Shown here piece after piece: positions 17,825-26,588 of a DNA stretch of 64,000 bases. The notes under the pieces are model-generated. The model saw only the letters and a program-made list of their open reading frames with translations, did no database searches and was not told where the DNA came from. The stretch comes from Thalassospira xiamenensis M-5 = DSM 17429 (GTDB lineage Bacteria > Pseudomonadota > Alphaproteobacteria > Rhodospirillales > Thalassospiraceae). Numbering within the stretch: position 1 is the first letter of the stretch; the number at the start of each line of letters is the position of its first letter. The position numbers were made by a program, and so were the translations under genes. The DNA lies in NCBI RefSeq assembly GCF_000300235.2, contig NZ_CP004388.1, positions 3,170,001 to 3,234,000 of the forward strand, read 5' to 3'.

Positions 17825-18720
17825 TTTGGCGTCCAGTCTCGCGCAGCCGCAATCAATCCATTGCGGACTTCGCGCAATCCGCTGCCCATCACCTTGTCGC
17901 GCCGGACAACAAGGGCAAGGCTCCGCGCAAGGTCCGGGGCAAGCTTGCGGGTTTTGATCGGGAACTGTGTGCGGCCCAGCCGCGCGCCCATGGCGGGCAA
18001 TATCGTTGCCCCCAACCCGGCACCCACCAGTTCCTTGATCGCCTCGACACTGCCCAGTTCCATGATCGAATGCCCGGCAACACCGGCGGCCCGCAGCCAG
18101 TCATCAACAATCGTGCGCGTCTGACCACCGCGTTCATACAGAACCAATGGAATATCTGCCAGATCAGCCGGCCGGACCAGATCGGGCACATCCATCCCGT
18201 CGGCAAAGATCGCGACAAACGGATCGGTCAGAACCGGCACGATATCAAGACTGCGCCCACTGGCGGGTAATGTCACCAGCCCGATATCAAGGCTGTTTTC
18301 CTCAATCGATTTCAGAACGTCGCTGGTATTGCCGGTCCGAACGATGATTTCAAGCCCCGGAAAACGCCGCTGCAACTGTTCCAGAACCTTTGGCAGGAAA
18401 TAGATACACGCCGTCGCCCCGGTCCCAATCCGCACCTGCCCCACCGTGCCGCTGGCAAATCCCGCCACCGCATCCAGGGCGTTCTGAACGGACGCGTCAA
18501 TCTCCCCCACCCGATCCAGCAATGCCTGCCCGGCGGGCGTTGGCATCGCGCGTTTGCCGACGCGCTCAATCAACCGCACACCAAGACGATCTTCAAGCTG
18601 GCGGATCTGTTGACTGATCGCAGGCTGGCTTAAATTCTGCCGTGCGGCGGCGGCTGAAAAACTGCCAAGTTCGATCACATCGGCAAAGGCATGCACCTGA
18701 TCAAGGTTAAGGCCACGCAT
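17803..18720 (-). CDS. LysR-family transcriptional regulator
   Basis: 305 residues. The N-terminal helix-turn-helix (LGSFSAAAARQNLSQPAISQ, about residues 17-36) is followed by an effector domain (about 90-295), close to the CysB/CbbR-like branch in layout. It is divergent from a GNAT acetyltransferase and MFS transporter pair, which it probably controls. The dyad CTTAT-GATCCGC-ATAAG in the shared gap has the T-N11-A form. Its 3' end overlaps the convergent DeoR gene by 22 bp. The effector is unknown. Confidence 0.88.
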   Translation of the reverse strand: MRGLNLDQVHAFADVIELGSFSAAAARQNLSQPAISQQIRQLEDRLGVRLIERVGKRAMPTPAGQALLDRVGEIDASVQNALDAVAGFASGTVGQVRIGTGATACIYFLPKVLEQLQRRFPGLEIIVRTGNTSDVLKSIEENSLDIGLVTLPASGRSLDIVPVLTDPFVAIFADGMDVPDLVRPADLADIPLVLYERGGQTRTIVDDWLRAAGVAGHSIMELGSVEAIKELVGAGLGATILPAMGARLGRTQFPIKTRKLAPDLARSLALVVRRDKVMGSGLREVRNGLIAAARDWTPNQSSSGT

Positions 18721-18732
18721 CTAAAACTATTC

Positions 18733-18749
18733 CTTATGATCCGCATAAG
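18733..18749. promoter_or_regulatory. Candidate LysR operator between divergent lysR and acetyltransferase genes
   Basis: CTTAT-N7-ATAAG containing TAT...ATA with T-N11-A spacing, 13 bp from the lysR start codon. Confidence 0.45.
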
Positions 18750-18827
18750 AATACAAATCTTATCTTATTTCAGATGACCGGCTAATGTCACGCCATACCA
18801 TCAATTTCTGATATGGAACCCCGATCA

Positions 18828-19400
18828 ATGTCGACCGATACACTGCCCGCCGCCACCAAAACGTCCGATCTCGTCATACGCAATGCCGATCATGCCGACA
18901 TTGCCGCGATCACCGCGATTTACCGCCACCATGTCCTGACCGGCACCGCCTCGTTCGAAGAAATCCCGCCGTCCGAGACCGAAATCACCAATCGCTTTGA
19001 TGCCATCCGCGCCAATGGCCTGCCCTATCTGGTCGCCCTGCGCGGTGATGTCATCGTCGGCTATTGCTATGCCAGTCTCTATCGCCCGCGGTCGGCCTAT
19101 CGCCACACGGTGGAAAATTCGATCTATGTCGCGCCCGATTGCATCGGGCACGGGATCGGTGCGGCCCTGATGGCGGCCCTTCTCGAACGCTGCGAAGCTG
19201 GCCCGTGGCGGCAGATGGTTGCCGCCATCGGCGATAGCAAAAACCACGCATCGATTGCCCTGCATCGGAAATTCGGCTTCGACATGACCGGGACGTTTCA
19301 CAATGTCGGCTACAAGTTCGGCACATGGCTGGACTCGGTTCTGATGCAGTGCCCGCTTGGTTCTGATAAACCGGTCATCCCGGGCCCGACGGATAAATGA
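18828..19400 (+). CDS. GNAT N-acetyltransferase (phosphinothricin / L-amino-acid type)
   Basis: 190 residues from the ATG at 18828; the ATG at 18813 would add five. The protein follows the PAT/MnaT family: IRNADHADIAAITAIYRHHV at the N-terminus, GTASFEEIPPS, YVAPDCIGHGIGAALM as the acetyl-CoA-binding motif A, and ASIALHRKFGF. Such enzymes acetylate the amino group of phosphinothricin, methionine sulfoximine or related amino acids and can give resistance to them. It overlaps the downstream MFS gene by four bases (ATGA), so acetylation and efflux are probably coordinated. A broader amino-acid detoxifying role is equally possible. Confidence 0.85.
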   Translation: MSTDTLPAATKTSDLVIRNADHADIAAITAIYRHHVLTGTASFEEIPPSETEITNRFDAIRANGLPYLVALRGDVIVGYCYASLYRPRSAYRHTVENSIYVAPDCIGHGIGAALMAALLERCEAGPWRQMVAAIGDSKNHASIALHRKFGFDMTGTFHNVGYKFGTWLDSVLMQCPLGSDKPVIPGPTDK

Positions 19401-20626
19401 TCACCCGCGCACTTGTCATAAAGCTGGGGCTGGGGCAGCTCATCAGTTGGGGCACGGCCTATTATCTGATTGGCAATTTCGGAACCCTGATCGCCCAACA
19501 TCACGGCTGGTCCGACAGCGTGGTTTATGCCGGTTTCTCGGCAAGCCTCCTGACCATGGCGGTCATATCCCCCTTTTGCGGCAGGATGATCGACCGTCAC
19601 GGCGGGCGGATCATCATGACGCTGGGGTCATGCCTCAATGCCCTTGGCTGTCTGATCCTTGCATTCGCCGATCATCAGATCATGCATTTCATCGGTTGGA
19701 TCATTCTTGGGCTTGCCATGCGTGCCACCCTTTATGATGCGGCCTTTGCCACCCTCGCCCGGATTGGCGGGCGCGATGCCAGACGGGCGATGGGGCAGAT
19801 CACGCTTTTTGGCGGCTTGGCCTCAACCGTCTTCTGGCCGCTCGGGCATTTGATCCAGTCGGAATTCGGCATCACAATCGCCCTTGTCGTCTATGCCGCT
19901 TTTGCCCTGTTGACCGTCCCGATGTATGCCGCCATCCCCGATGCCCGACATGGCAAACCTTCGGGAACCACCCTTAATTCCACCGATAATACCAATGACA
20001 CCAGTAATGCCGATGACCATGGACTGCCAACGCATCAACGCCTGTGCGGCTTTCTGTATGCCGTGATCGTCACCCTGCTCAATGTCGTGAATGCCGCAAT
20101 GTCGGCCCACATGATCGCCATCCTGATCGGACTTGGCTTAACCACCGCCGCCGCGATCAATGCCGCATCGCTCCGCGGTATCGGCCAATCCGCGGCGCGT
20201 GCCGCCGAAATCCTGTTTGGCAAACGCATCGCCCCGGCAAGCCTGACATTGTTTGCCACGGCCGTTTTGCCGCTGTGCTTCGTCCTTGCCTTCTGGGGCG
20301 ATCAGTTTGCGATTGCCGCCATGACCTTCACCCTGCTTTACGGGGCGGCAAACGGCGTCCTGACAATCACGCGCGGAACCCTTCCCCTGATGATCTTTGG
20401 CAATGCCCGCTACGGCCATCAGGTCGGGCGTTTGCTGGTACCGGGTTTTATCCTCTCCGCCCTCGCACCCAGCCTTTACGAACGCGCCATCGCGCACTGG
20501 GGCCCCAACGGCGCACTCTGGCTTTCCATCGGCCTGCTGGCCTGTGCCTGTGGCGCAGCCATATGGCTTTATCTGCTCTTACGCCCGCAAAGGTCTGAAA
20601 CCCGCCCTGCGCTGATTGTCCGATAG
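19397..20626 (+). CDS. MFS transporter
   Basis: 409 residues with about twelve hydrophobic segments in two halves and a polar, Asn/Thr/Asp-rich loop between them (about residues 190-215). The GRMIDRHGGR motif after the second helix is the MFS signature loop. It is translationally coupled to the acetyltransferase gene, so it may export the same toxic compound or its acetylated form. The substrate is not identified. It is followed by a hairpin shared with the convergent autotransporter gene. Confidence 0.85.
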   Translation: MITRALVIKLGLGQLISWGTAYYLIGNFGTLIAQHHGWSDSVVYAGFSASLLTMAVISPFCGRMIDRHGGRIIMTLGSCLNALGCLILAFADHQIMHFIGWIILGLAMRATLYDAAFATLARIGGRDARRAMGQITLFGGLASTVFWPLGHLIQSEFGITIALVVYAAFALLTVPMYAAIPDARHGKPSGTTLNSTDNTNDTSNADDHGLPTHQRLCGFLYAVIVTLLNVVNAAMSAHMIAILIGLGLTTAAAINAASLRGIGQSAARAAEILFGKRIAPASLTLFATAVLPLCFVLAFWGDQFAIAAMTFTLLYGAANGVLTITRGTLPLMIFGNARYGHQVGRLLVPGFILSALAPSLYERAIAHWGPNGALWLSIGLLACACGAAIWLYLLLRPQRSETRPALIVR

Positions 20627-20644
20627 ATATTTCTCATAAAAAAA

Positions 20645-20667
20645 GCCCGCAAATCAAATTTGCGGGC
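20645..20667. terminator. Bidirectional terminator between MFS and autotransporter genes
   Basis: Perfect 10-bp stem GCCCGCAAAT / ATTTGCGGGC with a three-base loop. A run of T follows in the minus direction. Confidence 0.8.
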
Positions 20668-20688
20668 CTCACTAGCATCGCGTCGCGT

Positions 20689-22516
20689 TCAGAACTTCAG
20701 GTCTAAGGTAATCATCACATCTGCGCGCTGCGCAGCCGGATCCCCGGACAGGCTCAACTTACTCGAAAATCTGTCATCAATATCCGCAAGCATTGCGCCC
20801 GCGGAAATTTCTGGCGTCCCACGATCAGACAGGCTGGTACCGACATAGGGCGACGCCGTTACGGCAAAGTTTCCATCCCGACCGGTAAACGAAATACCAT
20901 AAGCAACCAAACCGCTCAGCGTGTATTCGCGGTAATCATCACGCCCGACCATGCGCGACCCTTCGATTGAGCCCGACAGACCCGTCCCGCCCGAGGCAAA
21001 CCGCACACCACCACCAAGGTCAAACGCCCCGGCATCGCCGTTGGTCTGGTCGGTGAAATCGTGGATATAACCCGCTTTGACATATGGCGTCAGGGACGTC
21101 TCGCTTATCTGGAAAGAATAGGCCAGCTCGGCATTCGGCTTTAACTGAACGGTATTGACCGAGGATTCAGCAACCCGGCTACCGTCACTTTCGGTGTAGG
21201 CAGCAAGCGTATTGCGCGACGTCAATGCACCCAGCCCGCCCGTAACCCGAAACGGGCTATCTGCAATTGGCTGGAAAGTCTGGCGTGCATCAACCTGCAG
21301 ATACCAGGTCTGGCTGTCGGTATTTCCCGTCACAGTGCTATTGCGGCTTCTGGCGACATCCCCGAACGCATATCCCGCAATCGCCGAGAAGGTCAGCATG
21401 TCCGACGGTCTATAGATCACATAGGGCGAGAGGTTCCACGTATCCTCTTCGTAAGTGCCGTTCTCAAAGGTGGTCGTAATGTCTGTCTGGGCGTAGCCGA
21501 CGGACATACCCGCCACCAGTGCGGGCGAAAAACGATAATCCGCACCGACATTGTACCCCCAGACGCTACCGTCGTAACGGCCGTCCTCGCCCGTCCGGTT
21601 GCGCGTATTCTCGATATCGGTAAAGGACCCATGCCCCCAGATCGTAATCGGACTTTCGCGAGACAGCAGCGTTCGTTGTTCCGCCCCATCCGTTGCACTA
21701 TCAGCGTTTTGCGCCACCGCAAGCACACGCGATGTATCGAAAGACGCAAGCATCGCCAGCCCGCCCAGGGTTGTCCCCTCCGTGCGCGTTTTCTTGCCCA
21801 TGGGATCATCAAGCAAGCCCACTGAAGCAAAACCGAATTGCTGTGTCGACGTGGTGTTAGTATTAGCCGGCACCGTTCCAACGGATTGGCCAGCTGTCAT
21901 ATTGGCCACCCGTGATCCGAAATTCTGGCCGATGATCACAGATTGCGCCCGTGTTGCCGAACCTTGAAGCGCGCGCAGGGCAGCGGCCGAGCTATCAGAG
22001 GATGCAGCATCAGCAGTCGTGATTGTGACCGATGCACTGTTGAAGGTCGTAGCCCCCCCCTACCACTAGGGTATAATTGACGGTCATCCGGATCGTCGCC
22101 CCGTTCTCCCCATCAATGGTGACCGTCGCGGTTTCATTAGTGGCATTTTCGCGGTCATTTGTGCAACTAGCACCAGCGGCGGCGTTAAAAGCGCCGAGAC
22201 GACATCCTCTATGCGCAGCATCGTCGCTGCTACCCCCGGTTCCGATCCTGAATTGCTCGACTGAGAGGTTCGAGTTTCGGACCTGGAAGACGATATCGCG
22301 CAATGCGGTGCTGTTGTTTTCATTATTTGCCGCGACGCAGGTACCATCACTGTCGTCGTAGGCCACATGAGAGGTCGATGCATTGGCTGCTGCGAGGTTG
22401 GTGCAGGTGATTGTCGTCGTTGCCGCAAATGCGTCACGCCCATCACCGGCCATAAAGCCACAAAAGATGGTCATCGCCAAAAGCAGCAACGATGGCAATT
22501 TAGCAATACTAATCAT
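20689..22516 (-). pseudogene. Autotransporter outer-membrane protein, frame broken at a G8 run (possibly phase-variable)
   Basis: Two open frames are joined at a run of eight G (C8 at 22053-22060 on the plus strand). The upstream part starts at 22516 behind GGGGAC and has a signal peptide ending near DAFA, then a short Asn/Thr-rich passenger. It runs off frame after TLVVGGG. Dropping one G continues it as TLVVGGATTFNSASVTITT and leads straight into the 416-residue autotransporter beta-barrel, which ends in the expected terminal Phe (DLKF). The restored protein would be about 600 residues, with an unusually short passenger. With eight G the product is a truncated secreted peptide. A sequencing error, a dead gene and reversible slippage are all possible. 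Confidence 0.7.
22053..22060. repeat. Homopolymer of eight C (G8 on the coding strand) at the frameshift
   Basis: The run lies exactly where the autotransporter reading frame changes; loss of one base restores it. Confidence 0.9.
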
Positions 22517-22555
22517 ACAGGTCCCCGAACCATTCCGCCCCAAACAGATTTATCG

Positions 22556-22613
22556 CACGCAACACCGCGTTGCATAACAACCTCCCACGCAACACTGCGT
22601 TGTGTAATAACCT
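22556..22613. promoter_or_regulatory. Two 28-bp direct repeats, each with a dyad, upstream of the autotransporter
   Basis: Copies at 22556-22583 and 22586-22613 with a 30-bp period (about three helical turns). They share CACGCAACAC-GCGTTG and AACCT ends and differ at only a few bases. Each holds the dyad GCAAC-N5-GTTG. They lie 40-100 bp upstream of the autotransporter start, a normal place for operators. The binding protein is unknown. Confidence 0.6.
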
Positions 22614-22743
22614 GACTAGCTAAAATTTTTATTGTGATCAACCTTTTAAGAGCCACAAAAACAACGCGCGGTTTCACCACGCGGAAACTTCAGGCCCTGT
22701 GTCGCTTCTTTTGGTCGGGAGCGTATCTTCAACCCACGGTGGC

Positions 22744-22906
22744 TTAACCGGCCTTCCATGCGGTTTCCAGCATGTCGGAAATCGCCTTGCTAAGATGCCC
22801 CGACACGGGCAGGGCGGGCGGAATGTTTTCGGCAATCATCGGACAACGAATCATCCATCAGCACCTTGAACGCATCACGATAATAAATCATGTCATCAAT
22901 ACTCAT
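22744..22906 (-). pseudogene. Remnant of a small gene with a frameshift
   Basis: An ATG at 22906 begins MSIDDMIYYRDAFKVLMDD. The frame then fails, and the +1 frame continues as MIAENIPPALPVSGHLSKAI to a TAA at 22744. Together these read like about 55 residues of a real protein broken by one base change. No family is recognised. The Gly-rich stretch upstream also keeps a possible earlier part (LIYPALGGV) ended by a stop. It sits next to the tandem-repeat arrays in a gene-poor stretch. Confidence 0.35.
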
Positions 22907-23110
22907 TCCCGACACATTGGCCATCTGCCCATAACTGGCAGTTCAAACCCCGCCAAGGGCTGGATAAATCAACGCCGCCCCGGAACCCGGCCCCCAAAGC
23001 TCTCTTCGCGCGCCCGGACCGCAATCCCGGCAGCCAGAACGATCTTCTTGCCTGAATGCACCCGGCGATCTGATCCGTGCCTTTGCCGATCCGCCGGTCT
23101 TGCATTTCAC

Positions 23111-23190
23111 GGGTTGGGTTGGGTTGGGTTGGGTCGGGGCGGGTCGGCTCTGCTCGGCTCTGCTCTGCTCGGCTCTGGCCCTGCCATGCC
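23111..23190 (+). repeat. Five-base tandem array (GGGTT then GGNTC-like units)
   Basis: Sixteen consecutive five-base units: four GGGTT, then GGGTC, GGGGC, GGGTC, GGCTC, TGCTC, GGCTC, TGCTC twice, GGCTC, TGGCC, CTGCC and ATGCC. The first part has five runs of three G separated by two bases and should be able to form a G-quadruplex. Confidence 0.85.
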
Positions 23191-23282
23191 TGCCCCGCCA
23201 TTCCGATGCCGCCTTTGTGACATTGGCCGGGCTTGGCGGAGGTGATGCTGCACGGGCAACGGGCAAATCCCCTGCCCGGCCT

Positions 23283-23354
23283 TCGCATAGCTTGGCGGTC
23301 TGGCAGTCTCGCGGCCTGACGGTTTCGCAGCTTGGCCGTCTGGCGATCTGGCAT
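23283..23354 (+). repeat. Eight-base degenerate tandem array
   Basis: Nine units of eight bases with consensus YYTGGCRG (for example CTTGGCGG, TCTGGCAG, CTTGGCCG, TCTGGCGA, TCTGGCAT). It lies 90 bp after the five-base array. Confidence 0.65.
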
Positions 23355-23708
23355 CGACGGAGCTGTCGCACCTGCCGATCTGATCCGGTCGCAATTCGGC
23401 CCTGCCGCAACCACAGTCATTGCCATCGCCACCCCTGTCGGGTTTGCCTCTTTCGCCTTCCCGACACTTCCGGCACGTCCCGATGCCCGAAGGACACATT
23501 TCTCCCGTCATGATTAACAACCGTTTTCGCAAATGCCCCCCGAAACTTATCGAGGCTATCGGGCGTCACCGCCCGGACGCACGTCCCCCGTAATGACTTT
23601 TCCATCCGCCATCAATGCCCCTGTGGCAACGTCGTCGTCGCCCTGCCGCCCCATCAGATCGCTGAACAATCATCGTCACTTTCCTGTCTTCCCGGCCCGG
23701 ATAAGCAA

Positions 23709-23746
23709 AAACCCGCGAAAGCGCATCACGCTTTGCGGGTTTTTGA
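23709..23746. terminator. Bidirectional terminator downstream of prpE
   Basis: Long stem AAACCCGCGAAAGCG / CGCTTTGCGGGTTT with one bulge and a five-base loop, flanked by A and T runs. It lies about 220 bp beyond the prpE stop. A second hairpin (CCGCCCGCAGGAT / ATCCGGCGGGCGG, 23869-23907) lies nearer the gene but lacks a T run. Confidence 0.6.
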
Positions 23747-23963
23747 TCCGGGTGCATTTGTCCCGTTGACTTTGCCTTTATGGCACAAATAAAAGAACAA
23801 ATCAAGAACATTTTTCGGAAAAATTCATTCCCGTGAAAATGGTATATTTTTCAATATATTAGGAAGGCCCGCCCGCAGGATAAATCAGAATAAATCCGGC
23901 GGGCGGTGATGCTGCCCCGGCCCCATACCAGTCCCGGCATTGGGAGTTTTCATCCCATCAGGA

Positions 23964-25865
23964 TCACGCCGATTTGGCGTAACCAATATCTTTCAGGGCT
24001 TCGGCAATTTCCGGCAAAATCCCCGGATCATCAATGGTTGCCGGGGCGTTATATGCCTCCCCATCCGCGATGGATCGCATGGTTTTACGAAGGATTTTGC
24101 CCGACCGGGTTTTGGGCAGACGATCCACGATGGTTGCCTGCTTAAACGCCGCAACCGGCCCGATCTGATCGCGGACCATGGCAACCACTTCCTTGATGAT
24201 CGCCTCATGCGGGCGGTCCACCCCGGATTTCAGAACCACAAAGCCAAGCGGTAATTGCCCCTTAAGGTCATCATGCACCCCAATGACGGCACATTCGGCA
24301 ACATCGGGATGCCCCGAAAGCACTTCTTCCATCGCCCCGGTCGACAATCGATGCCCCGCGACATTGATGATGTCATCGGTTCGCGACATCACATAGATAT
24401 AGCCGTCCTCATCGATAAAACCGGCATCCCCGGTGGCGTAATAGCCCGGGAATTCTTCCAGATAGGCCGACCTGAACCTTTCATCATTCTGCCAAAGGGT
24501 CGGAAGTGTTCCCGGCGGCAATGGCAGCTTGGCGACCAGTGCGCCGATCTTGCCGCGTTCAAGCGGCTTGCCGCCCTCATCCACCACCTGCACGTCCCAG
24601 CCACAGGCCGCGACCGTCGGCGATCCATATTTGATCGGCAGCATTTCAATACCGCGCGGATTGGCACAGATCGACCAGCCGGTTTCGGTCTGCCACCAAT
24701 GGTCGATCACCGGCACGCCAAGGCTGTCTTCGGCCCAGTGCAGCGTATCGGGGTCTGACCGTTCGCCCGCAAGATAAAGCGCCTTCAGGCATGAAAGATC
24801 ATAATTGGCCATCAACGCGGCCTTGGGATCATCGCGCTTGATCGCGCGAAACGCGGTTGGTGCGGTAAACAGGACCTTGACGCGATGCTGCGATATCACC
24901 CGCCAGAATGCCCCGGCATCGGGCGTTCCGACCGGTTTTCCTTCATACATCACCGTCGTGCATCCGGCCAGAAGCGGCGCATAAACGATATAGGAATGCC
25001 CGACGACCCACCCCACATCGGATGCCGCCCAATACACATCACCCGCCTCAACATCATAGATATTTTTCATCGACCAGTTAAGCGCCACCATATGACCGCC
25101 ATTGTCGCGCACAACCCCTTTGGGCTGGCCGGTCGTGCCCGATGTGTACAGCACATAAAGCGGGTCGGTCGCGGCCACGGGCACACAATCAGCCGGGGCG
25201 GCCTTGGCACATTCCGCCATCCAGTCAAAATCACGGCCGTCGATCAGCGGGGCCGAACATTGCGCCCGCTGGAACATCAGGACCGTTTCGACCTTGTGCT
25301 TCGCCTGATCAATCGCGCGGTCCAGAAGCGGCTTGTATTCGATCACCCGCGATCCCTCGATACCGCAACTGGCACTCAGGATCAGCTTTGGCTTTGCGTC
25401 ATTGATCCGGGTCGCAAGCTCGTTCGATGCAAAGCCACCAAACACGACCGAATGGATCGCACCAATGCGCGCACAGGCCAGCATCGCCATCGCCGCCTGC
25501 GGGATCATTGGCATATAGATGATCACCCGGTCGCCTTTGGTCACCCCCTTGGCATGCAGGGCCCCGGCAAGGCGCGCAACCTCATCACGCAACCGGTTAT
25601 AGGTGAATGTTTCAATCGTATTGGTGACGGGGCTGTCATAAATCAGGGCCGCCTGTTCACCACGACCGCCTTCGATATGACGATCCAGCGCATTAAAACA
25701 GGTATTGACCATTCCGCCTTCGAACCAGCGATAAAACGGCGCGTTGCTGTCATCAAGCACCCGGTCCCATTTCTTGTACCAGGACAGACTTTCCGCAGCT
25801 TCTGCCCAGAAACCTTCCTTGTCCGCGATCGAACGATCATAGATTTCCTGATAGCGACCCGTCAT
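23964..25865 (-). CDS. prpE: Propionyl-CoA synthetase (acyl-CoA synthetase, PrpE type)
   Basis: 633 residues from the ATG at 25865, chosen for the perfect GGAGGAAG ribosome site; a start at 25904 would add 13. N-terminal acetyl-CoA-synthetase cap domain (YQEIYDRSIADKEGFWAEAA), P-loop-like YTSGTTGQPKGVV, adenylation motif HWWQTETGW, YYATGDAG, and the catalytic lysine in KTRSGKILR, where protein acetylation can switch it off. The enzyme ligates propionate, and less well acetate, to CoA in the cytosol. No methylcitrate genes are adjacent, so acetate or another short acid cannot be excluded. Transcribed alone. Confidence 0.85.
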   Translation of the reverse strand: MTGRYQEIYDRSIADKEGFWAEAAESLSWYKKWDRVLDDSNAPFYRWFEGGMVNTCFNALDRHIEGGRGEQAALIYDSPVTNTIETFTYNRLRDEVARLAGALHAKGVTKGDRVIIYMPMIPQAAMAMLACARIGAIHSVVFGGFASNELATRINDAKPKLILSASCGIEGSRVIEYKPLLDRAIDQAKHKVETVLMFQRAQCSAPLIDGRDFDWMAECAKAAPADCVPVAATDPLYVLYTSGTTGQPKGVVRDNGGHMVALNWSMKNIYDVEAGDVYWAASDVGWVVGHSYIVYAPLLAGCTTVMYEGKPVGTPDAGAFWRVISQHRVKVLFTAPTAFRAIKRDDPKAALMANYDLSCLKALYLAGERSDPDTLHWAEDSLGVPVIDHWWQTETGWSICANPRGIEMLPIKYGSPTVAACGWDVQVVDEGGKPLERGKIGALVAKLPLPPGTLPTLWQNDERFRSAYLEEFPGYYATGDAGFIDEDGYIYVMSRTDDIINVAGHRLSTGAMEEVLSGHPDVAECAVIGVHDDLKGQLPLGFVVLKSGVDRPHEAIIKEVVAMVRDQIGPVAAFKQATIVDRLPKTRSGKILRKTMRSIADGEAYNAPATIDDPGILPEIAEALKDIGYAKSA

Positions 25866-26308
25866 TTGTGAAACTTCCTCCCGCGCGTCTGGATCTTTGC
25901 CCAAATATACGCGTCTGGCTTGTGTGCTGCGTTACCGCGACATCATCATCCGCAAATGTTGTGACATCGCCTGCCCGATCCGTATCAAGGGCCAGCCCCA
26001 AGGCCGCCCTAATTCGGCATCATAATACCGATTTAAATTTCCAATGCCCCTTAGACATTGGTAGAGGGCAGAAAACCGGGATTTTTGCGGATTTAAATCA
26101 ATCCAGAAAACATCTTTCCACGTATGTTGCTTTATGAAGGTCAGAACGCAGAAGGATGCTTACAAGAATGCCGCCTCTCGTTGTGGGCGACAAGCGGAGG
26201 CGGCAAAAAATGAAGGAACTGATCCTGTCGTCAGGAGATGCATTTTTCAGGAAATCGGCACAGCCTTACCATCACGCCATGCGGATTTTGCCAGCATCCT
26301 CTTGACGG
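25866..26308. other. Intergenic stretch with a long hairpin
   Basis: Holds the prpE promoter region and an imperfect hairpin at 26170-26204 (GCCGCCTC / GAGGCGGC outer stem, TTGT / ACAA inner stem). The hairpin is followed by six A on the plus strand, so it is not a normal terminator in either direction. No convincing gene. Confidence 0.4.
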
Positions 26309-26473
26309 CTAATGGGTTATTCGACTTATCTCGTCCTTGATTTCGAGCTTGCGGCGTTTAATGTCTGCGACACGGGAATTGTCTGGCGCCGGGCGGCGCT
26401 GCTCGTAATGGAGTTCCTGCTCAAGTGCAGCATGTTTGGCAGTGAGAGCTTCGACATGGGATTGAACACTCAT
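26309..26473 (-). CDS. YdcH-like small protein (DUF465)
   Basis: 54 residues from the ATG at 26473, behind GAGGAG; an in-frame start at 26506 would add eleven. The pattern SHVEALTAKHAALEQELHYE ... IKRRKLEIKDEI matches DUF465, a short two-helix coiled-coil family. Its biochemical role is unknown. It is divergent from ubiX. A second, different copy of the family lies at 28968. No terminator with a T run was found after it. Confidence 0.8.
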   Translation of the reverse strand: MSVQSHVEALTAKHAALEQELHYEQRRPAPDNSRVADIKRRKLEIKDEISRITH

Positions 26474-26588
26474 TCGCCTACTCCTCAGTTCTGACTTTGC
26501 CCACACAAAGATGGTAGTAATTCTGTAATATGATTTCCAGTCTTTCGACGACGCAATCGTTCAAATAGTGACCCGGATAACACATAAA

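Larger units (their letters stand above)
22907..23963. other. Gene-poor stretch between gene remnant and prpE
   Basis: Holds the two tandem arrays and two hairpins but no convincing gene. Several long minus-strand frames exist only because the repeats contain no stop codons; they give low-complexity Arg/Gln/Pro-rich proteins without a ribosome site. Plus-strand fragments such as VAPADLIRSQFGPAATTVIA around 23370-23500 look faintly protein-like and may be decayed coding sequence. Confidence 0.5.

Noticed and set aside
23111-23190. GGGTT array as a sign of a linear replicon end
   Set aside because: It lies internally with ordinary genes on both sides, and bacterial telomeres do not use such repeats.
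22896-23532. Several overlapping minus-strand frames of 140-180 codons in the repeat region
   Set aside because: They exist because the tandem repeats lack stop codons. The proteins are low-complexity (Arg, Gln, Pro), have no ribosome site, and three frames are equally open.
26134-26340. A 68-codon plus-strand frame near the hairpin at 26170
   Set aside because: It crosses the hairpin and the end of the DUF465 gene and shows no protein-like pattern.
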